DNA from: BOG-994 sp049514215 | GTDB taxonomy: Bacteria; Pseudomonadota; Gammaproteobacteria; Burkholderiales; Burkholderiaceae_D | Length of the DNA: 64,000 nt | Assembly: GCA_049514215.1 (NCBI GenBank) | Contig: JBEKVI010000001.1 | Location: 124,001 to 188,000, forward strand | Direction of reading: 5' to 3' | Part shown: positions 55,642-64,000 of the stretch, in pieces | Position numbering within the stretch: position 1 is the first letter of the stretch | How the letters are laid out: each line of letters opens with the position of its first letter | The notes under the pieces: model-generated | What the model saw: only the letters and a program-made list of their open reading frames with translations | The model's database searches: none | Told to the model about the DNA's origin: nothing | Program-made: the position numbers and the translations under genes

Positions 55642-56844
55642 GTGTCCCAGCGAGACTCGATGCTAGGCGGCGCACTGCCCAAGCCCAATGCACGCGCAGG
55701 CGCAGCCCGTCCCCTGATTCTCTTTTGCATCGCCCTTTTGCTCTTGGCCGGGTGCGCATCGACTCCGAAAAGTTCGCGACCCTCCACCTCCTCCGGGGGT
55801 GGCGCGCCTGCGCGGGGCGGCGGGTACTACCTGGACGACGGACCGGGTGACAATCCGCCCGCCAATCTGGATCAGATTCCCGATGCTGTGCCGCGAACCG
55901 AGCCTTATTCGTCGGGTGCGAACCGACCCTACAATGTGTTTGGCAAGGACTACCTGCCCGACACCTCGGATCGGCCCTTCGTCGAGCAAGGCATCGCCTC
56001 CTGGTACGGCCGACGGTTCAATGGGCAGCGGACCTCGAGCGGCGAGGTCTACGACATGTATGCAATGACCGCGGCGCATCCGACGCTGCCCATTCCCAGC
56101 TACGCACGCGTGACCAACCCGTCCAACGGACGATCGGTCATCGTGCGCATCAATGACCGTGGGCCGTTTCACTCCGGCCGGATTATCGACCTTTCGTTCG
56201 CGGCGGCCTACCGATTGGGTTACGCCAATGTCGGCAGCACGATGGTGCAAGTCGAACGACTCCTGCCGCGCGACATCGCCGCGGGCCGCTACACGGTCAC
56301 TGCACCGGTGGTTGCACAACGAGACACGGCAAAACCGGCAGCCCCTGCCGCTAGCCGGCCGAATACCGCCGCCGCAAACGATGCGTCCCCGCTTGCCGCC
56401 GTGGAGCCGAGTACGAACGCGCCGGGCTCATCGGTCATTGGGGCGCAGGCTTCCACGTCCAGCGGGCCCGGGGCGGCGTCGGGCGGATCCACTGCAAGCC
56501 CGACCGGGCTTAGCCCGGGGGACCTGCCCTCGGACCTGGTCCCAGCGGAATACCTGGCCCAGAATGCCCCGCGCGCGAGCGCCGTGCCCTCCGCGGATCT
56601 GCCGCTTAGCGGGCACTATGTGCAGCTGGCAGCCTTTCGTGCGCGCGCGGGAGCAGAAGGATTCATGCAACATCTCACGCGTGAGCTGGATCCAACGCTG
56701 GCGACGCGCCTGCGCATCACGGCTGCCGACAGCTTCTATCGCGTGCAGCTGGGCCCCTACGGCGATCGCAATGAAGCCGAAGGGGCCGCCAGCCGTCTGA
56801 AGGGCGACTTGGGGATCGAGACGATGATCGTGACCCCCCGTTGA
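55642..56844 (+). CDS. rlpA: Septal-ring lytic transglycosylase RlpA
   Basis: A 400-residue lipoprotein from GTG 55642. The lipobox is LLLLAGCAST; a Gly/Ser-rich linker leads to the double-psi beta-barrel RlpA domain (about 110-215) with GIASWYGRRFNGQRTSSGE and VRINDRGPFHSGRIIDLS, which holds the catalytic Asp. An Ala/Pro/Ser linker (about 225-320) precedes a SPOR domain (about 325-400) with HYVQLAAFRARAGAEG and FYRVQLGPYGDRNEAEG. It cleaves denuded glycan at the septum or cell poles. It is the last gene of the elongasome cluster, a typical position. Confidence 0.95.
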   Translation: MSQRDSMLGGALPKPNARAGAARPLILFCIALLLLAGCASTPKSSRPSTSSGGGAPARGGGYYLDDGPGDNPPANLDQIPDAVPRTEPYSSGANRPYNVFGKDYLPDTSDRPFVEQGIASWYGRRFNGQRTSSGEVYDMYAMTAAHPTLPIPSYARVTNPSNGRSVIVRINDRGPFHSGRIIDLSFAAAYRLGYANVGSTMVQVERLLPRDIAAGRYTVTAPVVAQRDTAKPAAPAASRPNTAAANDASPLAAVEPSTNAPGSSVIGAQASTSSGPGAASGGSTASPTGLSPGDLPSDLVPAEYLAQNAPRASAVPSADLPLSGHYVQLAAFRARAGAEGFMQHLTRELDPTLATRLRITAADSFYRVQLGPYGDRNEAEGAASRLKGDLGIETMIVTPR

Positions 56845-56855
56845 CGCGTTCCCGG

Positions 56856-57746
56856 TCAATCCGGATGCACATCGCGCTTCAAGTCTAGCGCCAGGCCATA
56901 GAGGCCATTTCGCGGCAGTCCCGTGAGTTCAACGGCGAGGGCTACAGCTTCCGAAAGAGGGAGCCGATCCAAAAGCTTCGCCAGCACGGGCCGCGCGCGC
57001 TCCAGGGCGTCGGGGGGATTCTCTTGCGCTTCCACGATGAGGACGAATTCACCCCTCTGGCGATCCGCATCTTCGCGCATCCACTTAAGCGCTTCGCCGA
57101 GCCGGATCGACTTGATGCTCTCAAAAAATTTGGTGAGCTCCCGCGCGATGACAAGTCTTCGGTGGGCGCCAAAGACCTTGCAAAGCAATTCGATGGTCTC
57201 GAGAACGCGCTGGGGCGCCTCATACAGGACCAGGTGCGCCGGCCCGATGACGAGTTCGCGTAGCACGCGTTCGGCCTGCGCGGCTTTGGAAGGCAGAAAA
57301 CCGAGAAAGTAGAAGCCGGCTTCCTCCAGGCCCGCGGCGCTTAAAGCACAAATTGCGGCGCTGGCTCCCGGCAAGGGGACGACGTGCATGCCTGCCTCGC
57401 GGGCGCTCGCGACGAGCTTGGCGCCGGGATCCGAGATTGCAGGCGTCCCGGCATCCGAGATGTAGGCAATGCGCTCACCCAGACGCAACGCGGCAATCAC
57501 GGTGTGTGACGAGCTGCGCTCATTGTGTCGATGCAATGAGATACAAGGTTTGCTAATTCCGTAGTGACCCAGAAGCCGGCGCGCCATGCGCGTATCTTCG
57601 GCGGCCACGCGGTCGACCCTCGTTAAGACCGCCAGCGCTCGTACGGTGATATCGGCCAGATTGCCAATCGGAGTGGCGACGACAAAGAGCGTCCCGGGAG
57701 GATATTGCTGCTCTTCTGCCTCCCGCACGAACGGGTTGATGTCCAT
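56856..57746 (-). CDS. rsmI: 16S rRNA (cytidine-2'-O)-methyltransferase RsmI
   Basis: About 296 residues from ATG 57746 (a TTG at 57755 adds three). The sequence LFVVATPIGNLADITVRAL, VAAEDTRMARRLLGHYGI, SDAGTPAISDPGAKLV and VPLPGASAAICALSAAGL are hallmark tetrapyrrole-methylase-fold blocks of RsmI. It methylates C1402 of 16S rRNA. It diverges from gmhA/diaA. The neighbours match E. coli rsmI-lpoA-yraN-diaA-dolP, but lpoA and yraN are absent here. Confidence 0.95.
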   Translation of the reverse strand: MDINPFVREAEEQQYPPGTLFVVATPIGNLADITVRALAVLTRVDRVAAEDTRMARRLLGHYGISKPCISLHRHNERSSSHTVIAALRLGERIAYISDAGTPAISDPGAKLVASAREAGMHVVPLPGASAAICALSAAGLEEAGFYFLGFLPSKAAQAERVLRELVIGPAHLVLYEAPQRVLETIELLCKVFGAHRRLVIARELTKFFESIKSIRLGEALKWMREDADRQRGEFVLIVEAQENPPDALERARPVLAKLLDRLPLSEAVALAVELTGLPRNGLYGLALDLKRDVHPD

Positions 57747-57853
57747 GGAGCCCAATGCAAAAATTCGCGAAGCCCAATTCTGCCGTTAGCACCGTGCGCC
57801 TCGCCATTACCGTGACGGGACAGGGCGAAAGACGGGCGTCTTGAAGGGCTGAG

Positions 57854-57859
57854 TATAAT
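57854..57859 (+). promoter_or_regulatory. Perfect -10 element directly before the SIS gene
   Basis: TATAAT ends six bases before the ATG at 57866. Transcription from it would start at or next to the A of the start codon, giving a leaderless message; no Shine-Dalgarno sequence is visible. The -35 region has no good match. Confidence 0.45.
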
Positions 57860-57865
57860 TGCGTC

Positions 57866-58456
57866 ATGACACTGATCGATCGCATTTTGCGCCAGTTTGA
57901 CGACAGCGCACGTTTGAAGCAGCAAGCCGGTGCAGAACTCGGTGACGCGCTAGCCCAGTCCGTCGAACTGATGGTCGAGGCGCTATCGAATGACAACAAG
58001 ATTCTGGCCTGTGGCAACGGTGGATCGGCCGCCGACAGCCAGCATTTTGCGGCTGAACTCATCGGGCGCTTCGAACGCGAGCGGCTGCCCCTGGCGGCGA
58101 TTGCACTCACCACCGATTCCTCGATCCTGACGGCGATCGGAAACGACTACAGCTTCGAGGTGATCTTTGCCAAGCAGGTCCAGGGACTGGGGCGTCCGGG
58201 CGATGTGCTTCTGGCCATCTCGACCTCAGGCAGCTCTCCCGATGTCTTGGCGGCAGTCGAGGCTGCACACGAGCGGGAGATGCGCGTCGTCGCTTTGAGC
58301 GGCAAGGGCGGCGGCAGAATGAATGAACTGTTGCGTCCCGGCGATGTCCACATCTGCGTTCCGCACGATCGCACGACACGCATCCAGGAAGTGCATCTTC
58401 TGGCGCTGCACTGTCTGTGTGACGGCATTGATTGGATGTTACTGGGGGAGGAGTGA
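57866..58456 (+). CDS. gmhA: SIS-domain protein, GmhA/DiaA family (phosphoheptose isomerase)
   Basis: A 196-residue single-SIS-domain protein. ILACGNGGSAADSQHFAAELIGRF is the substrate loop of GmhA and DiaA; LAISTSGSSPDVLAAV and CVPHDRTTRIQEVHLLALHCL follow. GmhA makes D-glycero-D-manno-heptose 7-phosphate for lipopolysaccharide; DiaA binds DnaA. The position between rsmI and a BON lipoprotein is that of diaA in E. coli, while the motif set fits either, so the role is open. Confidence 0.85.
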   Translation: MTLIDRILRQFDDSARLKQQAGAELGDALAQSVELMVEALSNDNKILACGNGGSAADSQHFAAELIGRFERERLPLAAIALTTDSSILTAIGNDYSFEVIFAKQVQGLGRPGDVLLAISTSGSSPDVLAAVEAAHEREMRVVALSGKGGGRMNELLRPGDVHICVPHDRTTRIQEVHLLALHCLCDGIDWMLLGEE

Positions 58457-59146
58457 ATGACGGCCCAAAAGCAGAAGTTCGCAGTCGTCGCGCTTGATTG
58501 TGCCGCTATGGCGGACAAGCCAGGATTGAAAGAGTGGCGCAGCCTGCGCCTCGGTCTCATCGTTTTGGCACTGGGAGCCCCCTTGGCGGGGTGCATTCCC
58601 GTCATCGCGACGGGGGTCGTGGCGGGCACCTACGCTGCCACGGATCGAAGATCGGTCGGGGCCATCTCGGACGACAAGGTCATTAGCGTGCGTGCCGACA
58701 ATCTCATCGAAAAGGAGTTTGGCGACGGGTCTCACATAACCGTCACCTCGTTTAACCGCAAGGTATTGCTCACCGGCGAGGTGCCCGACGACCGGGCCAA
58801 GGTACGCGCGGAGCGGATCGTCAACGGCGTCGAAAATGTGACCGGCGTGGTTAATGAGCTCGCGGTATCGCCCCCAAGTTCGTTCACATCGCGCTCCAGC
58901 GACACGTTCATCACGTCCGAGGTCAAGGCGCATCTCATCAATGAGAAAGATATTTACGCCAACGTGTTCAAGGTCGTCACGGAACGTGGAACGGTCTACC
59001 TCATGGGGCGCGTGACCGAGCGCGAGGGCGACTACGCGGCCAATATTGCGCGGCAAATTGGCGGTGTTCTTGGCGTCGTCAAGGTCTTCGACTACATCTC
59101 CGAGGACGAGCTAAAACTGATGAACACCCAAGCCGCTCCTTCCTAA
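58457..59146 (+). CDS. dolP: BON-domain outer-membrane lipoprotein, DolP-like
   Basis: A 229-residue lipoprotein, starting one base after the SIS gene stop with a strong GGGGGAGGAG site. The lipobox is APLAGCIPV (Cys about residue 46), giving a long N-region of some 30 residues before the hydrophobic part; a shorter start at 58508 is possible. Two BON domains follow (about 75-140 and 150-222): RADNLIEKEFGDGSHITVTS and SSDTFITSEVKAHLINEKDI. DolP supports outer-membrane integrity in E. coli. Confidence 0.9.
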   Translation: MTAQKQKFAVVALDCAAMADKPGLKEWRSLRLGLIVLALGAPLAGCIPVIATGVVAGTYAATDRRSVGAISDDKVISVRADNLIEKEFGDGSHITVTSFNRKVLLTGEVPDDRAKVRAERIVNGVENVTGVVNELAVSPPSSFTSRSSDTFITSEVKAHLINEKDIYANVFKVVTERGTVYLMGRVTEREGDYAANIARQIGGVLGVVKVFDYISEDELKLMNTQAAPS

Positions 59147-59157
59147 GGACGAGCCCG

Positions 59158-60231
59158 TTGGGTTCGTGCGCGCGCATCGCTCGTGGGATTCGGCGCTGCT
59201 CGACGCTTGGACGCCTTGTGCTGCGGACTGGCGCACCCGAGGGCCGGAAGATTAAGGCACGCACGCGCCTGCGCCTCAGCGCTGCAATGCTGGTCGTGCT
59301 CGCCACGCTCATGGGCGTGGGCGTTGGGCCAAGCCTCGCCGAGGACACGCTGTCTGGCGCGTTTCGCCAACGCATCGCGGCCACGGGTAAGCGGGGCTTT
59401 CTATATCTCGTGACTTCGGCAAACGCCGATGTCGAGAATGCGGCCAGCACGCGGCTGTATCTCTATGGAACGGTCCACGTGGGCAAGCCCTCGCTGTTTC
59501 CGCTCAATGACGAGGTCGCGAAATGCCTCGACGGATCGACGCGCCTGGCGCTCGAGGCCGATCCGGGTAAGGAGTCGAGCATTGCGAGACTCGTCCAGCA
59601 GCTCGCCATATATCCTGAGAACGACTCTCTGTCGAATCACATTCCCGCTGATCTTCTGGCGCGGCTGCCCGAGGTCGGCGATCGCCTCCACATCCCGATG
59701 GCCCGCATGTTGCGCATGCGGGCCTGGATGCTCTCGCAGTCCTTGGACATGCTCGAATTGGCGCGAGAAGGCCTCAGCGGGGGCGAAGGGGTGGACGTCC
59801 TCTTGGCTCAATACGCAACGCAGCGCAACATCCCGATCGTCGAAATCGAGGGTTTTGAGCGACAGCTGCAACTCTTAAGTGGCGAGCCCGATCCGGTTCA
59901 GATCGACGAGCTGCGTGACTCCATCGATGAAATTCAAGACGGCCAGGCCGCGCACGATGCCCAGACACTTCTCGACGGATGGGCCAACGCGGACGTCGAT
60001 GCCGTCGAATCCAATCTCGCTGAGCTGCGCGAGCGCGACAGCGCCTTCTCCCGTTACCTTCTCGATGAAATCCTAAACGCTCGCAACCGGACGATGGCCG
60101 ATCGGGCCGAACAGTTCCTGGCCGAAGGCGGAACCACTTTTTTTGCGGTGGGATCCCTGCACTTGTTTTCCGAGCAGGGCTTGGTCAGCGAGTTAAAGCG
60201 TCGCGGCTATCGCGTCCAAAACCTCCAGTAG
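59158..60231 (+). CDS. TraB/GumN family protein
   Basis: A 357-residue frame from TTG 59158; GTG 59218 is an alternative and the true start is unclear. A hydrophobic segment (about residues 40-60, LSAAMLVVLATLMGVGVGPSLAED) looks like a signal peptide. LYLYGTVHVGKPSLFPL, LALEADPGKES and FFAVGSLHLFSEQGLVSELK are the conserved His and Glu blocks of TraB/GumN/PrgY proteins, thought to be metalloproteases or pheromone-binding. It converges on the next gene. Confidence 0.82.
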   Translation: MGSCARIARGIRRCSTLGRLVLRTGAPEGRKIKARTRLRLSAAMLVVLATLMGVGVGPSLAEDTLSGAFRQRIAATGKRGFLYLVTSANADVENAASTRLYLYGTVHVGKPSLFPLNDEVAKCLDGSTRLALEADPGKESSIARLVQQLAIYPENDSLSNHIPADLLARLPEVGDRLHIPMARMLRMRAWMLSQSLDMLELAREGLSGGEGVDVLLAQYATQRNIPIVEIEGFERQLQLLSGEPDPVQIDELRDSIDEIQDGQAAHDAQTLLDGWANADVDAVESNLAELRERDSAFSRYLLDEILNARNRTMADRAEQFLAEGGTTFFAVGSLHLFSEQGLVSELKRRGYRVQNLQ

Positions 60232-60287
60232 GCGCAGCCGGCCCAACGGGAGCGATGCCCTGTGGCCGCCCCGACTTCCTGGAAGTT

Positions 60288-61229
60288 CTAGTGTGCGACG
60301 TGACGTTCGACCGGGGCAGACACGCGTGGGCGCGACATTTCGAAACCCAAAGCGGCGCGCAGGCGATCGCGCAGAATGCGCGATAGTCCGGCCTCACCGA
60401 GGGCCTGACGCAGCTCCCGCAGTGTGAAGAGTTCAGCCTGGATCCCAAACCGGGCGGTCTCTGCGAATGCGTCGAGCTCGGTGCGGTCGTCGAAAGCGTC
60501 GGGCTGGTGATTCCAGAACATGAAGTTCAGAAAATCCCGCGCGAAGTCGTAGGGTTTAAGTGGCTTGAATGCGACGCAGTCCAAGCCTGGTCTTGGGCGC
60601 CGCCCATCGCGCCTTGGACCGAGTTCGGTCAGGCGCGGATCGTGACCCTGTTGCCAGTGCGCGATCTGATGCACCATGAAGAGTTTATAGAACCGGTAGC
60701 CGTGGAGAAAAGGGATCTCCTGGTTCATGTACATCCGAACGGGAGCGACCTCGATCGATCGCGAGCGGGTCGAGAGGGTCGCGATCCGTTGACCGATCTG
60801 CTCACTCGAAAACTGCTTGAACTTCACTGTGTATTCGTCGATCCAGGGTCGGGACATCCGATTGTCCGGTGGGGCGATGAAATAGAGTTCTTCGCGACTG
60901 AAGAACTGGGTCAAAGGATAGGTGCGATGGGGCTCGGGTAGGTCCCGCCACAAGGTGTTTGCTGAAAGCGACGGCTTATCGAAGTAAGCCGAAACATCGA
61001 AGTAAAATCGTTCTCGCCGAATCGTATCGGTGTCTTGAACCTGGTGAACGTCGAAATAGCGTTCGCCATCGACCATCGTCCAGAGCTTCGAGTGGGCCAA
61101 CTCGCGGCCGAACAAGGACGGTATCGTGCGCTCGAGATAGAGCTTGGCCTGCCCTTCACACATGCACGGGAAGGCGTGAGCGGTTGATTGGATGAGATTG
61201 GGCAAGTACTTACTCCTATCGAAAGCCAA
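60288..61229 (-). CDS. Unrecognised 313-residue protein
   Basis: A 313-residue protein with no signal peptide or membrane helix. I cannot match it to a family. Notable are an aromatic-rich composition (many Phe, Tyr, Trp), FKQFSSEQIGQRIATL in the middle, a His-rich segment HQIAHWQQGHDPR, and a FARDFLNFMFWNHQPDAFDDRTE segment that could hold aligned charged residues. The end is positively charged and unstructured. It has an 8-base gap-tolerant palindrome upstream. The reading frame is long, has strong third-position GC and has its own start, so it is likely a real gene. Function unknown. Confidence 0.6.
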   Translation of the reverse strand: MAFDRSKYLPNLIQSTAHAFPCMCEGQAKLYLERTIPSLFGRELAHSKLWTMVDGERYFDVHQVQDTDTIRRERFYFDVSAYFDKPSLSANTLWRDLPEPHRTYPLTQFFSREELYFIAPPDNRMSRPWIDEYTVKFKQFSSEQIGQRIATLSTRSRSIEVAPVRMYMNQEIPFLHGYRFYKLFMVHQIAHWQQGHDPRLTELGPRRDGRRPRPGLDCVAFKPLKPYDFARDFLNFMFWNHQPDAFDDRTELDAFAETARFGIQAELFTLRELRQALGEAGLSRILRDRLRAALGFEMSRPRVSAPVERHVAH

Positions 61230-61279
61230 TCGCTGAGCCGAAGCCCTGCAAACTTTCGACGGCGCGGTTAACGTCCGAG

Positions 61280-61297
61280 GTGCGATAAAACTATCGC
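61280..61297. repeat. Palindrome upstream of the unrecognised gene
   Basis: TGCGATA and TATCGCA are perfect inverted repeats with AAAC between them. The site lies 51 bases before the start codon of the unrecognised gene on the minus strand, where an operator would be expected. Confidence 0.5.
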
Positions 61298-61372
61298 ATC
61301 AAAGATATCGACCGGGAATAGCCCGACTTGAGTAGGTCTACGCCTTTGTTGCGCGCCGGCCGCGCAGGAATG

Positions 61373-61397
61373 GGAAGCGAGCGAAGCGTGCGCTTCC
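61373..61397. repeat. Hairpin between the unrecognised gene and the RND gene
   Basis: GGAAGCG and CGCTTCC pair around an 11-base loop. No T tract follows on either strand. It lies about 80 bases beyond the stop of the RND permease gene, so it could be part of a weak terminator. The rest of 61230-61476 has no other feature I can see. Confidence 0.4.
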
Positions 61398-61476
61398 GAA
61401 ACCTGCGTCCAGCGGCCGTTGACTTGGGACCGCGCCAGATGGGCTCATCCCGAAGAGGGGGCTTCTCGAGCCTGCG

Positions 61477-64000
61477 CTAGCGGCCGCCTTCTTCTCCCAC
61501 AGGGGCTGCGGGCTGTCCCAGGCCCGGAGATCCGCCCGCCTTCGGACGGTCCTCGGTTTCGGGTATCGGCAGGGACTCGGTCAGACGCGCCTGGTTCTTG
61601 CGGTAGAAGTAGTCCGCGGCCTTGCGCCCCCAGCGATCCAGATAGGAATAGATCACCGGGACCACGACAAGGGTGAGCAAGGTCGACGTCAAAACCCCAC
61701 CAATGATGGCCCGACCCATCGGCGACTGCTGTTCGGAGCCCGCTCCTAGGCCGAGCGCCAAGGGAAGCATGCCAAAGACCATCGCCGTCGTGGTCATGAG
61801 GATCGGTCGAAGCCGCACCTGACCTGCAGCGAGCAGGGCGTCGTGTTGATTCATGCCCTCGCGTTGGCCATGATTGGCAAAGTCAACCAGCAGAATGGCA
61901 TTCTTGGTGACCAGGCCCATAAGCATAATGAAGCCGATGATGGAGAAGATGTTCAGGGTTGTGCGTGTGAGAAACAGCGCGAGCAGAACTCCGATCAGCG
62001 AGAACGGAAGCGATGCCATGATGGCAATGGGCTGCAGAAAGCTCGCAAATTGAGAGGCGAGGATCAGGTAGATGAAAATGATCGCGAGCCCCAATGCGCC
62101 CAGTGCAGCCTGACTCGACTCGTCCTGCTCTTCCTGCGCTCCGCCGACCATGATCTGGTAGCCCGAGGGCAGCGACCGCGCAACGATGAGTTTATGGATG
62201 TCGGCCCCGATGTCGCCCGCGGGACGGCCTTGGACGTTCGCGTACAGACTGACACGGCGTTGCAGGTTCTGGCGCTTGATGATCTGCGGGCTATCGGCTG
62301 TGACGACGGCGGCCACCTGGCGCAAGGGCACCAGCCGTGGCGAGCCATCGGGTCCGGCCCGGCTCGTCGAGATCATGAGATCACCGATGTCTTCGGCGGC
62401 GGTCCGGTTTGACGGCGGCAGTTGCACCCGAACTTCGTAGTTTTGGGAGTCGGGAGCGAGCCAATAGCCCACCGTCTGTCCGGCGACCAGGGGTTGCAAG
62501 GCGCTGCCCAGCGAAGCCGTGGTGAGCCCAAGCTCGCTGAGAGCGCCCGGATTCGGACGAATCGCCAAGGCCGGCGTACCGGGCTTTAGGCTCGTCTGCA
62601 GGTCGACGACACCGGGAATCTTTTCGACGTCGGCGTACAGATCCGTCGCAATCCGATTGATTGTTGCGTCCTCCGGACCGATTACGCTCAGGAAAATCGG
62701 TGTGTTAAATCCAATACTTGATTGAATGCCAGGAATGTGACTGAGCTTGCCACGAATGATTTTCTCCAGCTCCTGCTGGCTTCGCGAACGCTCGCTACGA
62801 TCGGCGAGTTTGAGCAGCAGCCGGACCGTCCCGCGCCCGTTGCCGAAAACGTCGACATCGACCGAGTCGATCTCGGGAATCGACTTGAGCTCTCGCTCGA
62901 CCAGTTGAGTTCTTTGGTCCGCGTATTCGAGACTGGCGCCGGCCGGGGTCGTCAACTGGACCGAGATCCATCCCTCGTCATCCTGGGGCACGAATTCGGT
63001 CCCGATGAGAGGGATCAGGCCGAGGCCGCCCACAAACAAGAGCCCCGCGATTGCCAGGGTCGCTATCCGATGCAACAGCGCCCATTCCAAAATCGTCCCG
63101 TAGACGACATGCAGCCAATCGATGAAGCGGCCTACCGCATCGAGGACCCAGCGCACCGGCGCGAAGCCCAAGACGCGCGACTGGGCTGGGTCATACCAGA
63201 CCGACGAGAGCATCGGATCGAGCGTGAAGCTCACGAACAGGGAGACGAGGACGGCAACCGTGACGGTGATACCGAAGGAAAAGAAGAACTTTCCGATCGC
63301 ACCGTTCATGAACGCGACCGGCACAAAGACCGCCACAATCGCGAATGTGGTGGCCATGACCGCAAGCCCGATCTCGTCGGTTCCATCAAGCGCTGCCGTG
63401 CGGTGATCCTTTCCTTTGCGCAGATGCCGCACGATGTTTTCTCGCACCACGATCGCATCGTCGATCAGTAAGCCAATACATAGCGACAGGGCCATCATCG
63501 TCATGAAGTTCAGCGTGAAGCCGAAAATGTACAGGGCGATGAAGCTCGACAAGACCGCGATGGGTAGGGTCAATCCGGTGATGACAGTGCTGCGCCAGCT
63601 GCGCAAAAAGAGGAAGACGATCAAGATCGTCAATAGACCGCCCTCGAGCAGCGTGTGCTTGACCCCCGTTAGCGAGTCCTGGATGAAATCCGAGTTCGCA
63701 TTCAAAACGCGGACATCGACTCCCGGAGGCAGCCGGTCCTTCATTGATTTGACGGTTTCCTTGATCGCGTTTCCGGTCGCGACGATGTTGGCGTCTTGCA
63801 CCTTGTAGACATCCAGACTGATCGAGGGCTGCCCGTTCAAGCGTGAAAGGGTTGTCGGCTCCTGTTCTCCGTCCTCGATGTCGGCGACTTGATTCAGGTA
63901 CACCGGAGCGCCCTGGGTGGCGCCGCGCCGTGCGACGACGATACGCCCGAAGCCGGCGACATCCTTGATCTTTCCCTCCACACGCACCAAGGCCTCGGTC
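61477..64000 (-). CDS. RND efflux permease, AcrB/HAE1-like (partial, 5' end outside window)
   Basis: At least 840 residues; the frame is open to the window edge, so the N-terminus is missing. Transmembrane motifs of RND transporters are present: FLFLRSWRSTVITGLTLPIAVLSS, MMALSLCIGLLIDDAIVVREN (the two Asp of the proton relay), MATTFAIVAVFVPVAFMNG and, late in the protein, LVTKNAILLVDFANHGQREG with GGVLTSTLLTLVVVPVIY. It exports hydrophobic compounds together with an adaptor and an outer-membrane channel, which would lie to the right. The last 35 residues are Pro/Gly-rich and charged. Confidence 0.94.
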   Translation of the reverse strand, partial: TEALVRVEGKIKDVAGFGRIVVARRGATQGAPVYLNQVADIEDGEQEPTTLSRLNGQPSISLDVYKVQDANIVATGNAIKETVKSMKDRLPPGVDVRVLNANSDFIQDSLTGVKHTLLEGGLLTILIVFLFLRSWRSTVITGLTLPIAVLSSFIALYIFGFTLNFMTMMALSLCIGLLIDDAIVVRENIVRHLRKGKDHRTAALDGTDEIGLAVMATTFAIVAVFVPVAFMNGAIGKFFFSFGITVTVAVLVSLFVSFTLDPMLSSVWYDPAQSRVLGFAPVRWVLDAVGRFIDWLHVVYGTILEWALLHRIATLAIAGLLFVGGLGLIPLIGTEFVPQDDEGWISVQLTTPAGASLEYADQRTQLVERELKSIPEIDSVDVDVFGNGRGTVRLLLKLADRSERSRSQQELEKIIRGKLSHIPGIQSSIGFNTPIFLSVIGPEDATINRIATDLYADVEKIPGVVDLQTSLKPGTPALAIRPNPGALSELGLTTASLGSALQPLVAGQTVGYWLAPDSQNYEVRVQLPPSNRTAAEDIGDLMISTSRAGPDGSPRLVPLRQVAAVVTADSPQIIKRQNLQRRVSLYANVQGRPAGDIGADIHKLIVARSLPSGYQIMVGGAQEEQDESSQAALGALGLAIIFIYLILASQFASFLQPIAIMASLPFSLIGVLLALFLTRTTLNIFSIIGFIMLMGLVTKNAILLVDFANHGQREGMNQHDALLAAGQVRLRPILMTTTAMVFGMLPLALGLGAGSEQQSPMGRAIIGGVLTSTLLTLVVVPVIYSYLDRWGRKAADYFYRKNQARLTESLPIPETEDRPKAGGSPGLGQPAAPVGEEGGR

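Overview
This 64 kb window is high-GC chromosomal DNA from a betaproteobacterium, most likely of the order Burkholderiales. I base that on gene order and content: glnK-amtB-gshA-gshB followed by mannose-type EIIA, HPr and EI; metX-metW; xthA / pyrE; and gatCAB next to mreBCD-mrdA-rodA-rlpA. The genus cannot be fixed from sequence reading alone. I saw no rRNA, tRNA, CRISPR array, insertion sequence, integrase or phage gene. Both edges cut genes: the C-terminal activation domain of MetH on the left and the N-terminus of an RND efflux permease on the right.

Region by region. 0-13.8 kb: the MetH end, a DUF2167 membrane protein with a very long Pro/Ala-rich tail, a YcaQ/AlkX-like glycosylase, an aminotransferase, an alpha/beta hydrolase with a DUF1840 protein, a small lipoprotein, a 14-TM drug efflux pump, the lipid-transport operon pqiA1-pqiA2-pqiB-pqiC, a YgiD-type dioxygenase and UbiK. 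13.8-21.4 kb: a nitrogen-regulated unit (sigma-54 promoter, glnK, amtB), glutathione synthesis (gshA, gshB) and a sugar-permease-less PTS (EIIA-HPr-EI), with an undescribed small membrane protein between them. 21.5-28.2 kb: a PAS-GGDEF-EAL protein, a QseBC/PmrAB-like two-component pair and a DegP/HtrA protease. A perfect CTTAAG-N5-CTTAAG box lies at the end of the kinase gene, so the pair probably controls the protease. A small exported protein follows.

28.2-32.5 kb: metX-metW preceded by a SAM-II-like riboswitch that carries two inserted hairpins and ends in an intrinsic terminator abutting the metX start codon, then a DUF2817 peptidase and an AmpG-like permease. 32.5-39.8 kb, minus strand: the most unusual locus. 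It is a tight three-gene operon of an exported TPR-CHAT (caspase-like) protease, a filamentous-haemagglutinin-type TpsA exoprotein and its TpsB outer-membrane transporter. 40-44 kb: accessory single genes (VOC protein, arylamine N-acetyltransferase, NYN-LOTUS protein, RidA homologue with an Arg/Glu-rich extension, DJ-1/PfpI-like protein).

44-64 kb: xthA diverging from pyrE, the gatCAB amidotransferase, the rod-shape/elongasome cluster mreBCD-mrdA-rodA-rlpA, rsmI, a GmhA/DiaA-type SIS protein with a BON lipoprotein, a TraB/GumN-like protein, an unrecognised 313-residue protein and the RND permease. The best candidates for new biology are the secreted CHAT-TPS operon, the expanded SAM-II-like element and the unrecognised protein at 60.3-61.2 kb. 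All functional calls rest on motif recognition by eye; no database search was run.
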